Of a stretch of 64,000 nucleotides of DNA, positions 1 through 8,133 are shown piece after piece; the first letter of the stretch is position 1; each line of letters starts with the position of its first letter. The stretch is from Sulfitobacter guttiformis (GTDB lineage Bacteria > Pseudomonadota > Alphaproteobacteria > Rhodobacterales > Rhodobacteraceae), in contig NZ_RAQK01000001.1 of the NCBI RefSeq assembly GCF_003610455.1, positions 496,001 through 560,000 on the forward strand, read 5' to 3'. The translations under genes and the position numbers were made by a program. Under the pieces are notes generated by a model that was not told the DNA's origin, did no database searches, and saw nothing but the letters and a program-made list of their open reading frames with translations.

Positions 1-311
1 TCGTTGATGGCACTGCCTTTAATAATGAGCAAGGCAACCGTGCCCGTAAACTGTTTGCAGCGGTAGTACTGGCCGCATTGGATGACGCAATAGCTGACGA
101 CAAGAAATATGGAAACGGTCCAGAGCAGATTGCCCGTTGGGCGCGCTCACGTGATGGCCGCGAAGTACTAAGCTGTGCGGGCATTGACCCGAACGAGCGT
201 GTTGTGACCGGTCTTATGGACTTTGTTGGTAAAGGTGTACGTACGTCCGTCGCCCTTTCCCGCGAAGAATCAGAGCGCCGCAACGCTGCGCAGCAGGCCG
301 AAGCCGCTTAA
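1..311 (+). CDS. Small conserved alphaproteobacterial protein, 5'-truncated
   Basis: The reading frame is open from base 3 to the stop at 309-311, so the gene begins before the window. About 102 residues are visible. The protein is soluble, has no signal peptide or membrane segment, and is helical and charged, ending in an Ala/Glu-rich tail (RRNAAQQAEAA). I recall near-identical small proteins in Rhodobacterales, possibly filed as DUF6280, but cannot verify this. No catalytic motif is visible and no function is assigned. A strong intrinsic terminator follows 30 bases after the stop, so this is the last gene of its transcript. Confidence 0.75.
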   Translation, partial: VDGTAFNNEQGNRARKLFAAVVLAALDDAIADDKKYGNGPEQIARWARSRDGREVLSCAGIDPNERVVTGLMDFVGKGVRTSVALSREESERRNAAQQAEAA

Positions 312-341
312 ACGCGCTGTAGGTTCTGCAAGGTAAAAAAG

Positions 342-367
342 ACGCAGCTTTAGAGCTGCGTTTTTTT
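342..367 (+). terminator. Rho-independent terminator
   Basis: A perfect 8-bp stem (ACGCAGCT / AGCTGCGT) with a TTAG loop runs directly into seven T residues. An A-run precedes it at 335-340, so it could also act on the minus strand for the convergent membrane-protein gene, whose stop lies at 366. Confidence 0.9.
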
Positions 368-941
368 ATGTTCTGAACACGAAAACCCAGATCCATGTAA
401 CCGACAGCTCCGCAACCAGAAGGGCTGCAACGGTCACTCCTATCCTCCACCCCGGCCGCCACAGCCATAACCTGACAGCCGCCGCAGCTGCGAGCGCCCC
501 TTCAAGCGGAGCAATCCATGCTGCCCCGTGCCCATGATCCCAATAACTGAGCGGGCTTTCAAAGACCCAACTGCTGATTGGCCAGAAATGGGCGCGCCCG
601 TCGTCATGATGCAATGGAAAATCAAGAGCCAGATGGATCAGACCCGCACCGGCGAAGGCCACCGCCCATGCCCTGCGCCGCCAACACGCGATTCCAAAAA
701 GCGCGCCCCAAACGATAAATGAGTTATCAACTGCAAAGATTGCCTGCCACGCATCCGAGAAATAGAGCTGGTTGAATACAATATCAGGCGGCGTACCAAG
801 CACATAGAGCGCGCCTGCCGCTAGCACATAAAGTGACACGTCAGGCGTCAATGCCCCCGCTACCGCAGCCCAGATCACGGCGGGTTGGCCACGCTTGCCC
901 ATCGCGGCTGCACCGATCAGAAGATGTGCAGGTGTGTTCAT
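366..941 (-). CDS. Inner-membrane YdjM-like metal-dependent hydrolase family protein
   Basis: The protein has 191 residues from the ATG at 941, which has a purine-rich ribosome site (AAGAGGA) just upstream. A longer in-frame start at 1022 would run into cobQ and is unlikely. About five hydrophobic segments are visible. The N-terminus [10 protein letters not shown] and the later [12 protein letters not shown] contain spaced His and Asp residues typical of the YdjM/PF04307 group of membrane-bound predicted hydrolases. The last segments flank Arg-rich loops. The gene diverges from cobQ with only 64 bp between starts, so the promoters overlap. No role in cobalamin synthesis can be read from the sequence, and the family's biochemical activity is not established. 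Confidence 0.65.
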   Translation of the reverse strand: MNTPAHLLIGAAAMGKRGQPAVIWAAVAGALTPDVSLYVLAAGALYVLGTPPDIVFNQLYFSDAWQAIFAVDNSFIVWGALFGIACWRRRAWAVAFAGAGLIHLALDFPLHHDDGRAHFWPISSWVFESPLSYWDHGHGAAWIAPLEGALAAAAAVRLWLWRPGWRIGVTVAALLVAELSVTWIWVFVFRT

Positions 942-1005
942 CTTATCCTCTTTTCCTTCCGCCCTGTTTAAGCCAACTTGCCGTAATAAAACAAAGGGGC
1001 ACACA

Positions 1006-2466
1006 ATGGCAAAAGCGATCATGATTCAAGGGACTGGCAGCAATGTCGGCAAGTCGATGATCGTCGCCGGCATTCTACGCGCCCTGCGCAATCGTGGCCT
1101 GACTGTGCGCCCTTTCAAGCCACAAAATATGTCCAACAATGCTGCCGTCACCTCTGACGGTGGCGAAATAGGTCGCGCGCAAGCGCTTCAGGCACGGGCC
1201 TGCGGCGTTGCCCCCCACACCGACATGAACCCTATCCTGCTAAAGCCGCAAACCGCCACTGGCGCGCAGGTCATCGTACAGGGACAGGTTGCGGGCCATC
1301 AGGAGGCGCGCGATTTTGGCCGTAATAAGAAAACGCTACTGCCCGCAGTGCTGGAGAGTTTTTCGCGCCTTGCCGCGTCGTGTGATTTGATTGTGATCGA
1401 GGGAGCAGGATCACCCGCCGAAACGAACCTACGCGCGGGCGACATTGCCAACATGGGGTTTGCACGTGCCGCAGGCGTGCCTGTGATCCTGATGGGCGAT
1501 ATTGATCGCGGCGGTGTCATTGCCCAGATCGTCGGAACACAGGCAGTGCTGAGCGATGCCGATAACGCGCTTATAAAAGGGTTTTGTGTCAACAAGTTCC
1601 GCGGTGACCGCAGCCTGTTTGATGGCGGCCGCGATGATATTGCGGCGCGCACGGGATGGCCTTCGTTGGGGGTGCTACCATGGTTCGACCGCGCATCACG
1701 CCTTCCCGCAGAGGACGTGATGGACCTGCCAGCGCGGGCGCGCTCGGGCGGTGCGGGACTTGTTGTGGCGGTACCGCAATTGCCGCGCATCGCAAATTTC
1801 GACGATTTGGACCCGCTGGCGGCGGAACCGGCGGTAGACCTCCAAATGATTACACCCGGCATGGCAATCCCTGCGAACACTGATCTGGTTCTATTAGTGG
1901 GTAGTAAATCAACCATCGCCGATCTGGCAGCTCTGCGTGATGCAGGCTGGGACATCGACATTGCCGCCCATATCCGGCGTGGCGGACATGTCATGGGCCT
2001 GTGCGGCGGTTACCAAATGTTGGGTAAAACAATAAGTGACCCTAGCGGAATCGAAGGACCAGCCGGAACTGTCGACGGGTTGGGCCACCTCGACGTGCAC
2101 ACCGTCCTTGAACCGGTCAAAAACCTGTTGCTCCGCGAAGGACAGCACTTAGACAGCGGTAGTGACCTGAGCGGATACGAGATCCACATGGGCCGAACCG
2201 ACGGACCCGACTGTGCGCACCCGTGGCTACGCCTTGGAAACAGTGATGATGGCGCTGCGAGCCGCAATGGCCGCATTCTAGGCTGCTATCTGCATGGCAT
2301 ATTCGCATCAGATAGCTTTCGTGGGGCGTTTCTTGAAGCGCTCGGCGCACCAACGTCTGTCATATTCGAAGACCAAATCGAAGAAACACTGGACGCGCTT
2401 GCCGCACATATCGAAGCTTATTTCGACCTCGATGCCCTTATCGCAGCCGCCGCCGAGGTCACCTAG
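1006..2466 (+). CDS. cobQ: Adenosylcobyric acid synthase (glutamine-hydrolysing)
   Basis: CobQ amidates side chains b, d, e and g of adenosylcobyrinate a,c-diamide, using glutamine and ATP, in the late cytoplasmic part of cobalamin synthesis. The 486-residue product has a P-loop-like motif GTGSNVGKS at residues 9-17 in an N-terminal dethiobiotin-synthetase-like domain. A C-terminal class I glutamine amidotransferase domain carries the nucleophile Cys333 (GLCGG) and His430 (YLHGIF). The ATG at 1006 is chosen because family members begin with [14 protein letters not shown] sequence; an earlier in-frame start adds unrelated residues. No cobalamin riboswitch fits in the 64 bp upstream. It ends 3 bp from the convergent PopZ-like gene. 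Confidence 0.96.
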   Translation: MAKAIMIQGTGSNVGKSMIVAGILRALRNRGLTVRPFKPQNMSNNAAVTSDGGEIGRAQALQARACGVAPHTDMNPILLKPQTATGAQVIVQGQVAGHQEARDFGRNKKTLLPAVLESFSRLAASCDLIVIEGAGSPAETNLRAGDIANMGFARAAGVPVILMGDIDRGGVIAQIVGTQAVLSDADNALIKGFCVNKFRGDRSLFDGGRDDIAARTGWPSLGVLPWFDRASRLPAEDVMDLPARARSGGAGLVVAVPQLPRIANFDDLDPLAAEPAVDLQMITPGMAIPANTDLVLLVGSKSTIADLAALRDAGWDIDIAAHIRRGGHVMGLCGGYQMLGKTISDPSGIEGPAGTVDGLGHLDVHTVLEPVKNLLLREGQHLDSGSDLSGYEIHMGRTDGPDCAHPWLRLGNSDDGAASRNGRILGCYLHGIFASDSFRGAFLEALGAPTSVIFEDQIEETLDALAAHIEAYFDLDALIAAAAEVT

Positions 2467-2469
2467 ACA

Positions 2470-3657
2470 TTATTCCAGTTCTTGCGCGGTCAGCGCACGG
2501 TGGATTTCGCGTCGCACCAGTTTGCGCACGTTGCGCGTAATCCGCTCACCCAAGGCGCCTTGTAATTCTGCACGCACAATTTCGCTCACCAGATCACGAA
2601 GAGCCTCTTCATCCATCAGCTGATCTTCTGCAGATAAGCCTGCCGTAGCGGCGGCGTCATCCTGCGCTTCGGGGGTGTGGGCCATCTCGCCCTGCGCCAT
2701 CTCTTCGGGCGCTGAGACAAGCGGTTCACCTCTGGCGTCAAGCTCGACATCATCCTCCCATGCCATTGGCTGGGTTCCACCGGCGATGATCTCGTCCGCA
2801 TCCTCGGCTTCAGGCTCCCAAGCTTGGCGTGTGCCTCCCATTGCCGCACCCAATGCCGCAATTTTGGAAACTAGAGGCGTGACAGAGGCGCTTTTTCTCG
2901 CCCCTTCAATTATCTCTTCAGAGTGGCTGCTTTCAGCTGCACCATCGAAAAACGGTGCTTCGTCGATCTGGTCTTCTGGCGCTGGATCGATGTGGTACGA
3001 GCTGGGGGCTTGACCGTCGAATCCGTCCTCGCCAAGGTCCCATTTGTCGCCCCCCGCGGTCGATACTTCAGTCTCGATTAGACTGTTGCCATCCTGACCG
3101 CCCGCTTGCGCCGAGGCAGCATCGTCTTCATCTTTTTCCCAAAATCCTTCGTCGGTGTAATCACCGTCTTCATGGGCTTTCTCGACGGCTTTCATTTCAC
3201 TCTCAATCGCATCGTGCACCAACGCGTCAAGTGCGTCCATCGCCAGATCAGGAGTGTCCGTGTCATTCGCAGTTCTCGCGGCAGGGAACAAAACCATCGG
3301 AGAATCGTGGCCTTTATCGGCAGAAACATCATCAGGCAAAACGGCTGCGCGATCATCCGCACCCCAAGTTTGACGCGCAACAGATCCAAGATCGAGTGGG
3401 CGGTCAGCTTCTTCGGCCTGTGGACGGTGCAGCGGCTCAGGCTCGGATGGCGCTACGCGTAGGGCGGGGGTCAATACCAAACGGTCAACCTCAGCGACAG
3501 GACGCTCCGGCTGTTTGTCAGGTTCGAACTCGTCAGCGTCGTTTTGCGGCGCCAGTGCGCTGCGCAGACCTGCGAGGGGGCGCTTGTCTTCGGAAACCAA
3601 TCTGCGGATTGAAGAAAGTACATCTTCAACCTCTTCGTTTGTTACGGCTTTTGACAT
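2470..3657 (-). CDS. PopZ-like acidic polar scaffold protein (DUF2497-like)
   Basis: The product has 395 residues in three parts. Residues 7-24 (EEVEDVLSSIRRLVSED) match the short N-terminal helix of PopZ proteins, in which EEILASIRRIISED is typical. Residues about 40-340 are a low-complexity acidic linker rich in Asp, Glu, Ala and Gly. Residues about 353-390 are a basic amphipathic region (SEIVRAELQ, RKLVRREIHRAL) like the PopZ oligomerisation end. PopZ forms condensates at cell poles and anchors the chromosome centromere complex in Caulobacter. The linker here is several times longer than in Caulobacter PopZ (177 residues in total). It lies downstream of a pcm-tolC pair on the same strand. 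Assignment rests on end motifs only. Confidence 0.6.
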   Translation of the reverse strand: MSKAVTNEEVEDVLSSIRRLVSEDKRPLAGLRSALAPQNDADEFEPDKQPERPVAEVDRLVLTPALRVAPSEPEPLHRPQAEEADRPLDLGSVARQTWGADDRAAVLPDDVSADKGHDSPMVLFPAARTANDTDTPDLAMDALDALVHDAIESEMKAVEKAHEDGDYTDEGFWEKDEDDAASAQAGGQDGNSLIETEVSTAGGDKWDLGEDGFDGQAPSSYHIDPAPEDQIDEAPFFDGAAESSHSEEIIEGARKSASVTPLVSKIAALGAAMGGTRQAWEPEAEDADEIIAGGTQPMAWEDDVELDARGEPLVSAPEEMAQGEMAHTPEAQDDAAATAGLSAEDQLMDEEALRDLVSEIVRAELQGALGERITRNVRKLVRREIHRALTAQELE

Positions 3658-3778
3658 TTTTTACCACTCTCTGCTCAGGAGCAAAGATAACCCGCATAAC
3701 CGATTCCCACAATGGTGCGAAAAATCTTTAAAAATATAAAATTAGCTCGTTACCTTAATGCTTGTTCTACCGAGAAAT

Positions 3779-3806
3779 AAAAATGGCCGCCCCATATGGA
3801 GCGGCC
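3779..3806 (-). terminator. Terminator downstream of the TolC-family gene
   Basis: On the minus strand a 6-bp GGCCGC/GCGGCC stem, extended by further G-C pairs around an ATAT loop, is followed by five T residues. It lies 34 bp after the stop of the TolC-family gene and separates it from the PopZ-like gene. Confidence 0.75.
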
Positions 3807-3839
3807 CTTTCCAATCGGTATGAAAGACCAGCTTCCGGA

Positions 3840-5267
3840 TTATTTTTGTAATTTCTGTAGAACACGGTCCAGTTGCTTGCCCTGCTTAGATTGCGAGGTG
3901 GGGCTGTTCTTGACCAGATTATAATACTCGTTCACGTCATATTGCTGAACTGGCAACCGCAGTTCACGCGCAGTCAATTGGCCGGTCGACGCCAAGACTG
4001 CATATGCTGCGTTGTAGATCAGTGATTGCGCAGAAATCCGCGCCGCTTCGGCATCCAGAAGGGCCTGTTCTGCATCCAAAACATCCAGAGTGGTTCGTGC
4101 TCCCAGCGTCGCCTCCTCACGTACACCGCGGAAAGCGATCCGCGCCGCCGTGATCTGGCGGTCTGAGGCGTCAATCGTGGCCCGCGCGGAGCTGAGCTGT
4201 GCATAGGCGATACCGACGTTTTGCTGGATGTTGTGCCGCACAACGTGCAGGTTGCCACGCTGTGCATCACGCTGCGCCTGTGCCTTACGCACTCCAGAGG
4301 ACCGCGCACCACCGGCGTACAACGTACCGCCAGCATTGAGGCCGATGCTGGCACCTCTGTTAAAATTACTACTATCTAGGTTCTCGCTCAGCGACAGGAT
4401 ACCCTGTGCACTGATTGTCGGACGCTTGCTCGCTTCCGCTGCCTTTATTGCAAGCTCCGCTGCGGAAACCTGATATTGCACGGCACGCATATTCGGGTGG
4501 TTGCGTACGGCAACAGCTTTCGCCGCCTCGATATCACTCCCGATCCTTGGCAGGCTCGGTGGTGGAGACAAGCGGCCAGGCGCACGCCCGATCACATTGC
4601 GATACTCCTCGACGGCGATGGCATAATTACCCTGGGCGCCGGCCAGACCGCTTCGCGCCTGCGCCAGCTGTGCCTCGGCTAGTGCAACATCTGTACGCGT
4701 GACTTCGCCCACTTCAAAGCGATTGCGCGCAGCACTCAGCTCCTGCGTGAGTACCCGAACGTTGTTTTGGCGCAGTGTCACGAATTCAGCCGCCTCGATG
4801 ACGCCCATATAGGCCTGCACACCCCGTTGCAGAACCTGCTGCTCGATCCCGATGAGGGACTGTCGCGTGGCCAGTACCGTTTCCTTGGCAACCTCGATAC
4901 CAAATGCCGTCGCACCGAAATCATACAGCAGAACATCCGCAATCAACTGACCGCTTGCCACTAGACTGTCAGAATTCAGTGCGCCTAGTGCGCTTGAGCC
5001 CTGCCCCCGCCCGATGCTTTCGGTAATGCTTGCTGTCCAGCGCAGTACGGGTTCGAGTGCGGCACCCGCTGCTGCAACATCTTCGTCGGCAGCACGCAAT
5101 AGCGCGCGATTTTGATCAAGAAGTCCTGAATGATTATAAGCACTTACCAGCGCGTCAGCTAATGTCTCCGCCCGTGCGGTCGTGCCGGTTATTACGGCAG
5201 CGGTCGTTATCACAGCAGCCACGCGAGCGAAGCGTGCTGCGCCCTTCCTGATCTCACCAAATACCAT
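3840..5267 (-). CDS. TolC-family outer-membrane channel protein
   Basis: This is the outer-membrane channel of type I secretion or multidrug efflux. The 475-residue precursor has a basic N-terminus, a hydrophobic stretch and a likely signal-peptidase site after ARA at residue 33. The mature part shows the internal duplication of the family: long Ala/Gln-rich helices, a repeated ALAEAQLAQAR / VLDAEQALLDAEAAR pattern, and short beta segments such as GGTLYAGG. Length is normal. No inner-membrane ABC protein or membrane-fusion partner is adjacent, so it may serve several exporters. It follows the Pcm gene by 77 bp on the same strand and is followed by its own terminator. Confidence 0.92.
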   Translation of the reverse strand: MVFGEIRKGAARFARVAAVITTAAVITGTTARAETLADALVSAYNHSGLLDQNRALLRAADEDVAAAGAALEPVLRWTASITESIGRGQGSSALGALNSDSLVASGQLIADVLLYDFGATAFGIEVAKETVLATRQSLIGIEQQVLQRGVQAYMGVIEAAEFVTLRQNNVRVLTQELSAARNRFEVGEVTRTDVALAEAQLAQARSGLAGAQGNYAIAVEEYRNVIGRAPGRLSPPPSLPRIGSDIEAAKAVAVRNHPNMRAVQYQVSAAELAIKAAEASKRPTISAQGILSLSENLDSSNFNRGASIGLNAGGTLYAGGARSSGVRKAQAQRDAQRGNLHVVRHNIQQNVGIAYAQLSSARATIDASDRQITAARIAFRGVREEATLGARTTLDVLDAEQALLDAEAARISAQSLIYNAAYAVLASTGQLTARELRLPVQQYDVNEYYNLVKNSPTSQSKQGKQLDRVLQKLQK

Positions 5268-5294
5268 TCGATATGCCTCCGAGCATGTTTTTAT

Positions 5295-5331
5295 TTGTAC
5301 ATATCAACGGTGAACCGACGTATGTATACAA
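5295..5331. promoter_or_regulatory. Near-palindromic operator-like site upstream of the TolC-family gene
   Basis: TTGTACATA at 5295-5303 and TATGTATACAA at 5321-5331 form an imperfect inverted repeat (arm TTGTA(TA)CATA) with a 17-bp centre, ending 27 bp upstream of the tolC-type start codon. The arrangement resembles operators bound by TetR-type efflux regulators, but no such regulator gene is adjacent. Confidence 0.35.
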
Positions 5332-5344
5332 GTTATTTGCCCAC

Positions 5345-5998
5345 TCAAAAACTGAACGTTTTTTCTTTGTCAAAGCCCGGCAGGATCGGCGCGGTAGCGT
5401 TAAAGGCAAGCCGCCAGCTTACCTGGCCTGCGCGTTTGTGCCCCACGCGAACCTCGCCGAGCGGGCCGGACATAAACATCGCTGCAATTCGGCCACCCTC
5501 TTTGAGCTGCTCAAGCAAGGACGCGGGCACTTCCGCCACACCGCCCTGAAGCACGATCACATCATAGGGTCCGTGTTGCGGGGCACCATCCACCAGCGCG
5601 CCGGTATGCACGACCGCGTTGTCAGCGCCGGCCGCCACCAGCGCATCCTGCGCCTCACGGGCCATGGATTCGTCCTCTTCGACCGCAACTACAGCTTGCG
5701 CCATCCGCGCGATTACCGCAGTCGAGTAGCCCATCGCGCAGCCGACATCGAGGACCAGTTCGTCACCGCCAATCGCCAGCACATCAAGGATTTTTGCAAG
5801 ACTGCGTGGCTCCAGAAGGACACGTCCCTGCCCCAGATTGAGGTTTTCCCCCACATAAGCAGCCTCCCGCTGGGTGGCAGGCACGAAGTCTTCGCGCGCG
5901 ACACTGAGCATGGCATCAATGATCGGAAATTTGGTCACATCAGAGGGCCGCACCTGCGTGTCGACCATCATCGTGCGGCGTTTGGAGAAATCGGTCAT
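5345..5998 (-). CDS. pcm: Protein-L-isoaspartate O-methyltransferase family protein
   Basis: The 217-residue SAM-dependent methyltransferase would repair isoaspartyl residues in damaged proteins in the cytoplasm. Residues 12-29 (VDTQVRPSDVTKFPIIDA) are the family's N-terminal signature in alphaproteobacteria. SAM motif I is LDVGCAMGYS at residues 83-92. The start at 5998 (MTDFSKRR) is chosen over an upstream in-frame ATG that would add 38 Cys/Arg-rich residues atypical of the family. The next gene on the strand encodes a TolC-family channel, a pairing I know from other Rhodobacterales. Confidence 0.88.
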   Translation of the reverse strand: MTDFSKRRTMMVDTQVRPSDVTKFPIIDAMLSVAREDFVPATQREAAYVGENLNLGQGRVLLEPRSLAKILDVLAIGGDELVLDVGCAMGYSTAVIARMAQAVVAVEEDESMAREAQDALVAAGADNAVVHTGALVDGAPQHGPYDVIVLQGGVAEVPASLLEQLKEGGRIAAMFMSGPLGEVRVGHKRAGQVSWRLAFNATAPILPGFDKEKTFSF

Positions 5999-6163
5999 GA
6001 AAGTTGCCCGCCTGTCAGAATCCTGTTTGATGCAATGTGCCACAACCCGCAGCGCGCAGCAACGGCACAACAAGCAGCCCCCGAACCCCGTCAAATCAAC
6101 CCTGCGCGGCAACCATGTTCGCCCTTGCAGCGCTTAAAGTCCCAGTTTATAGCAGCAAAAGGC

Positions 6164-6237
6164 GGCGAGTTGGCGGAGTGGTTACGCAGCGGATTGCAAA
6201 TCCGTGTACAGGAGTTCGATTCTCCTACTCGCCTCCA
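6164..6237 (+). tRNA. tRNA-Cys (anticodon GCA)
   Basis: A 7-bp acceptor stem pairs GGCGAGT (6164-6170) with ACTCGCC (6227-6233), followed by discriminator U and an encoded CCA (6235-6237). The anticodon loop TTGCAAA holds GCA at 6196-6198. The T arm has the GTTCGATTC motif. U73 is the usual cysteine identity element. The 3' 47 bases are duplicated at 17063-17109, so this gene is the integration site of the adjacent mobile element; the intact copy is on the integrase side. Confidence 0.97.
6191..6237 (+). repeat. attL core within tRNA-Cys
   Basis: This is the left copy of the 47-bp direct repeat, starting GGATTGCAAATCC and ending CTCGCCTCCA. It covers the anticodon arm, variable loop, T arm, acceptor 3' strand and CCA. 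Flanking bases differ from the right copy on both sides (C before, A after). Confidence 0.93.
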
Positions 6238-6282
6238 AGCCTTTTCAATCACTTAGCAGTCCTTTCAGTTTGCGCGCAGTGC

Positions 6283-6305
6283 GCGGTTTACAGGTGCGTT
6301 TACAG
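6283..6305 (+). repeat. Candidate integrase arm-type sites, left end
   Basis: Two copies of a short direct repeat, GCGGTTTACAG (6283-6293) and GCGTTTACAG (6296-6305), lie between the attL core and the integrase stop. Matching copies occur near the right end of the element. Tyrosine integrases of phages bind such arm-type repeats beside the core. Confidence 0.5.
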
Positions 6306-6311
6306 TTTTGT

Positions 6312-7364
6312 TCACTGTGCGCCCCCTTTGGCCCGTGCCAGCTTCACCAGCACAGCATCGGTTTCGTCGGGTGATACGCGGGCGTAATGCTCGATCACGT
6401 TCGCCGCATTGCGAATTGACCAGCCCATATGGTTGGCAATCTCCGACAGGCTCAGGCCAGCGTCCAAGAGCCGCGTTGCCGCTGTACCTCTGCAATCCTG
6501 CAATCTCAGATCACGGTTCAATCCGGCCTTGTCACGCCATTGGCGCAGACCCTCAGACGCGCGATGCTCAGTCAGTTGCGCGCCGCTGGCATTGGTCAGA
6601 ATCAGCAGTTGCCCGGTGGGTATGGCGTCGATCACTTTTGCGAGTACGGGCGTAATCGGGATATGTGCCAGCTTCTTGCGCTTGTTTGTGCGGACACGCA
6701 GACGCCGCCCGGCTGGCGTGTTCTCCACCGCCGCGCGGGTCAGCTTGATCAGATCGCCCGGACGCAGGCCGGTTTCACAGGCTACGCACAAGATCCGCTG
6801 CACCCACTCCGGCGCGATTGCGTTGATCGCGTCACGGTCGGAACGGGTCCAAACCACGCCGGAACGGTCCACTTCGTACAGGCGGCGCAATTTGTGGCAA
6901 TGATGCTCAGACAGTAAGCCCTCCTCAACAGCCCAGTTCAATACCCGCACCGCGTGAGTGCCAGCCATATCGTGCTGTTTTGGTGAGTGCTTCCAAACCG
7001 CGCGCCATTTGTTTAACTCGCCGCGCGCGCGGCGATCCTCAAAGATAGCGGCGGGCGCAGTCGAAAAGTGCTGAGCAAATCTCCATGCCCACTTCTTCGC
7101 ATCTTCGCGTGATCGCTTCGCTTGCGGCATCGAACTGCTGGACAAGAAATCATCCACCATTTGGGGAACCATGTAATCGGCGGATTTCGGGCGAGCTGTA
7201 GCTTCGGAAAATGCGTGAAAAAAGGCTTTATCTTCCGGAACCTTTTTATCATCTGTCCAGAACCTTGGGCCACCGCGCCAAGCATAGAAATGCCAGCGGC
7301 TCAGGCCATTGGCTAAACGACGGCGAACGCGATGAACATTCTTGGGCAAACTAACTTGCTTCAT
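6312..7364 (-). CDS. Tyrosine-type site-specific integrase
   Basis: The 350-residue phage-type integrase catalyses insertion into tRNA-Cys. Catalytic residues are visible in order: Arg201 in ETGLRPGD, a Lys in TNKRKK (226-231), Asp290-Cys-Arg292 in place of the usual HxxR, His312 in HMGW, and Tyr327 in EHYARV. Residues 60-170 form the helical core-binding domain. The gene points toward the attL junction and is the last gene of the leftward block. Its start overlaps the preceding 67-codon gene by 14 bases. The Asp in place of the first catalytic His is a known variation. The enzyme looks intact. Confidence 0.95.
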   Translation of the reverse strand: MKQVSLPKNVHRVRRRLANGLSRWHFYAWRGGPRFWTDDKKVPEDKAFFHAFSEATARPKSADYMVPQMVDDFLSSSSMPQAKRSREDAKKWAWRFAQHFSTAPAAIFEDRRARGELNKWRAVWKHSPKQHDMAGTHAVRVLNWAVEEGLLSEHHCHKLRRLYEVDRSGVVWTRSDRDAINAIAPEWVQRILCVACETGLRPGDLIKLTRAAVENTPAGRRLRVRTNKRKKLAHIPITPVLAKVIDAIPTGQLLILTNASGAQLTEHRASEGLRQWRDKAGLNRDLRLQDCRGTAATRLLDAGLSLSEIANHMGWSIRNAANVIEHYARVSPDETDAVLVKLARAKGGAQ

Positions 7365-7554
7365 TATCCGACTTCCATTTATCGAATGGGGTAATGTCCG
7401 CTTGATTTACTTCAGCACTGGCATCCGAGGGCATCATAACAACTGTACCGTCAGGCTGGACATGAACGGCAGGCGGCGTTCCCCACGCCGCCTTCCATGC
7501 CTTCAACATGCGGGTCAGGTCCGTTTGCCTCACTGTTGCCTTGATCGCTGACAC
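7351..7554 (-). CDS. Small basic protein next to the integrase, possible excisionase-like factor
   Basis: The 67-residue protein begins MSAIKATVRQTDLTRMLKAWKAAWG, a short helical segment, and continues with VHVQPDGTVVMMPSD, a beta hairpin-like segment. Small proteins with this helix plus PDGT hairpin pattern are common beside integrases in alphaproteobacterial prophages and may act as recombination directionality factors; that role is inferred from position only. It overlaps the integrase start by 14 bases, which indicates translational coupling, and begins 16 bp after the decoration-protein stop. Confidence 0.6.
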   Translation of the reverse strand: MSAIKATVRQTDLTRMLKAWKAAWGTPPAVHVQPDGTVVMMPSDASAEVNQADITPFDKWKSDNEAS

Positions 7555-7570
7555 CGTCTAATCCCCCTCG

Positions 7571-7900
7571 CTACACCGCCGCGCCGTTCAAGCGGACGCG
7601 AACCAAATTTGCGCCGTCAGTCGCGGCCTCAGTGGCAGCGCCGATCAGCTTATTCCCGGATGCGGTGGTGGTGACGTCGGCTGTGTCTGCCTTCCAATAT
7701 ACCTTTGCACCGGGCGTGATCGCGCCCGCAGTCTTCGGCAGCTCGAACACGCCAACCACGGCGGCTTCGAAGGGGTCACCGGCGGCGGCGGCGCTTGCTG
7801 CTACCCCGAAGAGGGAGTTCATCATAACGCCTTGACCGGAGTTAACCGGATCGGAGCTGGTGAAGGTGAGCGTGTCACCGGGCTGTATGAAATTGCGCAT
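7571..7900 (-). CDS. DUF2190-like capsid decoration (cement) protein
   Basis: The 109-residue product starts MRNFIQPGDTLTFT, followed by GVMMNSLFGVAA, GVFELPKTAG and a C-terminal VRVRLNGAAV. This is the small beta-rich DUF2190 pattern of proteins that bind the outer face of HK97-type capsids. Members usually lie beside the major capsid gene, as here with one small connector gene between. The start codon shares a base with the stop of the upstream gene (TGATG), so the two are coupled. No signal peptide is present. Confidence 0.8.
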   Translation of the reverse strand: MRNFIQPGDTLTFTSSDPVNSGQGVMMNSLFGVAASAAAAGDPFEAAVVGVFELPKTAGAITPGAKVYWKADTADVTTTASGNKLIGAATEAATDGANLVRVRLNGAAV

Positions 7901-8133
7901 CAGATCAGTCCTTTCGATGTCTGTGGATAAGTGGTGCGCGGGCGTGGCCCGCGCGTAAGTTTCGAGATTTCGACTTCAATCGCCGCCAAGGCGGCCGCCA
8001 TCTGGGCGTCCGACTTGTAGGTGACGGTATCTTCCCCAAAGGCGACTGTCAGAAGCCCCGAGAAGCGGGCAAGTTGAAGCTCTTTGCGGCGCGCTTTTAG
8101 CTGAAACAAATGGTCTTGATCTTCCTGGGTCAT
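7900..8133 (-). CDS. gpW-like head-tail connector protein
   Basis: The 77-residue protein has an N-terminal helix rich in Lys/Arg (LKARRKELQLARFS), a beta hairpin (LTVAFGEDTVTYKS), a second helix (AALAAIEVEISKL) and a C-terminal tail with PRTTYPQTSKGL. This is the helix-hairpin-helix layout of lambda gpW-type proteins that stabilise packaged DNA and prepare the head for tail binding. It overlaps the capsid fusion gene by four bases (ATGA). Its presence in an element with no tail genes suggests that tails are supplied in trans. Confidence 0.75.
   Translation of the reverse strand: MTQEDQDHLFQLKARRKELQLARFSGLLTVAFGEDTVTYKSDAQMAAALAAIEVEISKLTRGPRPRTTYPQTSKGLI

Noticed and set aside
942..1005. 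Cobalamin riboswitch upstream of cobQ
   Set aside because: Only 64 bp separate the divergent starts, far too short for the B12 aptamer, and no conserved B12-box text is seen.
1299..1994. Long antisense frame (231 codons) within cobQ
   Set aside because: Arg/Ser/Pro-rich, no ribosome site, and fully opposite a well-matched cobQ; a product of GC-rich codon bias.
2955..3731. Rightward frame of 258 codons opposite the PopZ-like gene
   Set aside because: Composition is Arg/His/Gln-rich shadow text; the opposite strand has the recognisable end motifs.
5273..6256. Rightward frame of 327 codons across pcm and into tRNA-Cys
   Set aside because: It runs through a tRNA gene and lies opposite pcm, so it is a shadow frame.
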